A stretch of DNA of 64,000 bases from Betaproteobacteria bacterium (GTDB lineage: Bacteria; Pseudomonadota; Gammaproteobacteria; Burkholderiales; Burkholderiaceae_A). Positions 63,143 to 64,000 of the stretch are shown here, piece after piece. A program made the translations under genes and the position numbers. The notes beneath the pieces are model-generated. The model was given only the letters and a program-made list of their open reading frames with translations. It did no database searches and was not told the origin of the DNA. Positions within the stretch are counted from its first letter, which is position 1, and every line of letters starts with the position of its first letter. The stretch spans positions 1 through 64,000 of the forward strand of contig VGHK01000001.1 in assembly GCA_016868305.1 (NCBI GenBank). Reading direction: 5' to 3'.

Positions 63143-64000
63143 TTAGAGCTTTAACGATCGGGCATCGACTTGGCGGTGATACCAGAAGGTGTAGCCCGTT
63201 AACTTTTGTGCCATCGCAGATTCCAGAGTGGGCTGCCATAGAGGAATTCGCGGCAGGTCTTCGAATGCTTTTTCAATCAGCTGGCGAATCTTGGGTGCAT
63301 AGGCAGGGTCGCTGGGCTCCATGTGCAGGGTCTCGTTGACCAGTTGCCTAACGGTCTGGTCATCGTAGTTCGATGCATTAAAGAGGTTCTCTTTCAGGTA
63401 GGAGTAGTAGAAGTAGTAGCAGGGCGTGTTGAGCCAGCCACCAAAGTTTTCTAACAAGAAGGGAAACTTCTTCTCAACGAGTGCAAGCGTTCGCCAGTTT
63501 GCGCCGGGTACCTTATCGAGCGATACCTTGATGCCGATTTTCCCGAGGCTTTCTTGAATCAACAAGGCGGTGGGCTCTCCCCAGTCTGCCTCGCCAAGGT
63601 CAAACGACAATGGCACCTCAAAACCCTTGGGGAACTTACTTTTACTGAGTAAGGCCCTTGCCTGCTCCAGGTTCGTGCTATAGGGGAAGGGCTGCGGCCA
63701 TGCAATGCTGGAAGGCTTTGCCGACTTCGCACCCCACATGGGCACGCCACGGCCAAATGCCGCCTGATCAAAAATCTGTTGATAGGGAATGGCAAAGGCC
63801 ACTGCCTTGCGAACGTTCGAATCCTGAAAGGGCTCAAAGTTGTAGTTCAGGCAGGCCACATACAGGCAGTTGTCAATTGGCGAGCCCACCACCTTCACCT
63901 TTGCATTGCTCGCGAGCTCCTGGGCATCCTTGTTGGGAATCTGAAAGCTCAGCTGAACATCACCGCGTTCAATCAGCGCCCTACGTGTCGACTGCGAGGG
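63143..64000 (-). CDS. Periplasmic substrate-binding protein, family 5 (partial)
   Basis: The C-terminal 285 residues of a DppA/OppA-type solute-binding protein; the frame stays open to the right edge of the window, so the N-terminus and signal peptide lie outside. Family landmarks are NFEPFQDSNVRKAVAFAIPY and the C-terminal IPLWQP and YTFWY segments. The ligand is unknown; the AtzF gene in the operon suggests a ureido or amide compound, but this is inference. Confidence 0.9.
   Translation of the reverse strand, partial: PSQSTRRALIERGDVQLSFQIPNKDAQELASNAKVKVVGSPIDNCLYVACLNYNFEPFQDSNVRKAVAFAIPYQQIFDQAAFGRGVPMWGAKSAKPSSIAWPQPFPYSTNLEQARALLSKSKFPKGFEVPLSFDLGEADWGEPTALLIQESLGKIGIKVSLDKVPGANWRTLALVEKKFPFLLENFGGWLNTPCYYFYYSYLKENLFNASNYDDQTVRQLVNETLHMEPSDPAYAPKIRQLIEKAFEDLPRIPLWQPTLESAMAQKLTGYTFWYHRQVDARSLKL

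Overview
The window reads as a chromosomal segment of a GC-rich betaproteobacterium, most likely Burkholderiales. The evidence is the gene families present: the box pathway for aerobic benzoate degradation, a soxCDYZAXB thiosulfate-oxidation cluster, a CbbR/fructose-bisphosphatase pair, a pgsA-tRNA-Gly-tRNA-Cys arrangement, DUF3422 and BigR-type proteins, and a TPP-riboswitch-controlled TonB receptor. No rRNA, CRISPR array, insertion sequence or phage module was seen. The placement is inferred from gene content, not from a tree.

Region 1 (1-10,000) is metabolic and mostly on the minus strand: tRNA-Ala(CGC) overlapped by the end of a benzoate transporter gene (benE), guaC, a cytochrome P450/MFS cassette with a small unknown protein, tRNA-Cys, tRNA-Gly, pgsA, a MaoC-type hydratase, and an FdhF/YdeP-like molybdoprotein with its FdhD sulfurtransferase.

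Region 2 (10,000-18,000) is the box cluster: regulator BoxR, then boxC, boxB and boxA (ring cleavage, epoxidase, reductase), closed by a strong terminator. Divergent from boxR, where a complete ring-fission aldehyde dehydrogenase (BoxD) and benzoate-CoA ligase (BclA) would be expected, there is one 315-residue in-frame chimera. It carries about 59 residues of a BoxD-like N-terminus joined to the C-terminal half of BclA. This is the most striking feature of the window; it is either a real deletion or an assembly collapse. Sites matching TGCA-N6-TGCA lie in the boxR intergenic region, and a degenerate copy overlaps the boxC promoter.

Region 3 (18,000-27,800) holds an HNH protein, a 28-residue membrane micro-ORF, a PnuC transporter with a NadR-like kinase, a TPP riboswitch overlapping the end of the kinase gene, a thiamine-type TonB receptor with an AT-rich internal patch, a MarR regulator, a sodium/solute symporter with its DUF4212 partner (the symporter carries an EF-hand-like loop), a TPR protein, and a CBS/DUF294 signalling protein.

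Region 4 (27,800-34,600) is an Mrp-type cation/proton antiporter operon of eight translationally coupled genes with three MrpD-like subunits. Region 5 (34,600-41,500) holds tRNA-Leu followed by a BrnTA toxin-antitoxin pair and a VapC remnant, then a BigR/DUF442 sulfide-response pair, cbbR-fbp, DUF3422 and a CPWC thioredoxin-like protein. Region 6 (41,500-49,700) is the sox cluster with its ArsR-type regulator, divided by two strong intergenic hairpins. Region 7 (49,700-64,000) holds tesA and a YbbA-like ATPase, purL, a YbiT-type ABC-F protein, and an operon for an oligopeptide-type ABC transporter with an AtzF-type allophanate hydrolase and a GntR regulator, running off the right edge.

Taken together the genes suggest a metabolically flexible organism: aromatic acid use (possibly damaged here), sulfur oxidation as an energy source, possible Calvin-cycle carbon fixation (RubisCO not in the window), cation homeostasis and scavenging of thiamine and amide nitrogen.
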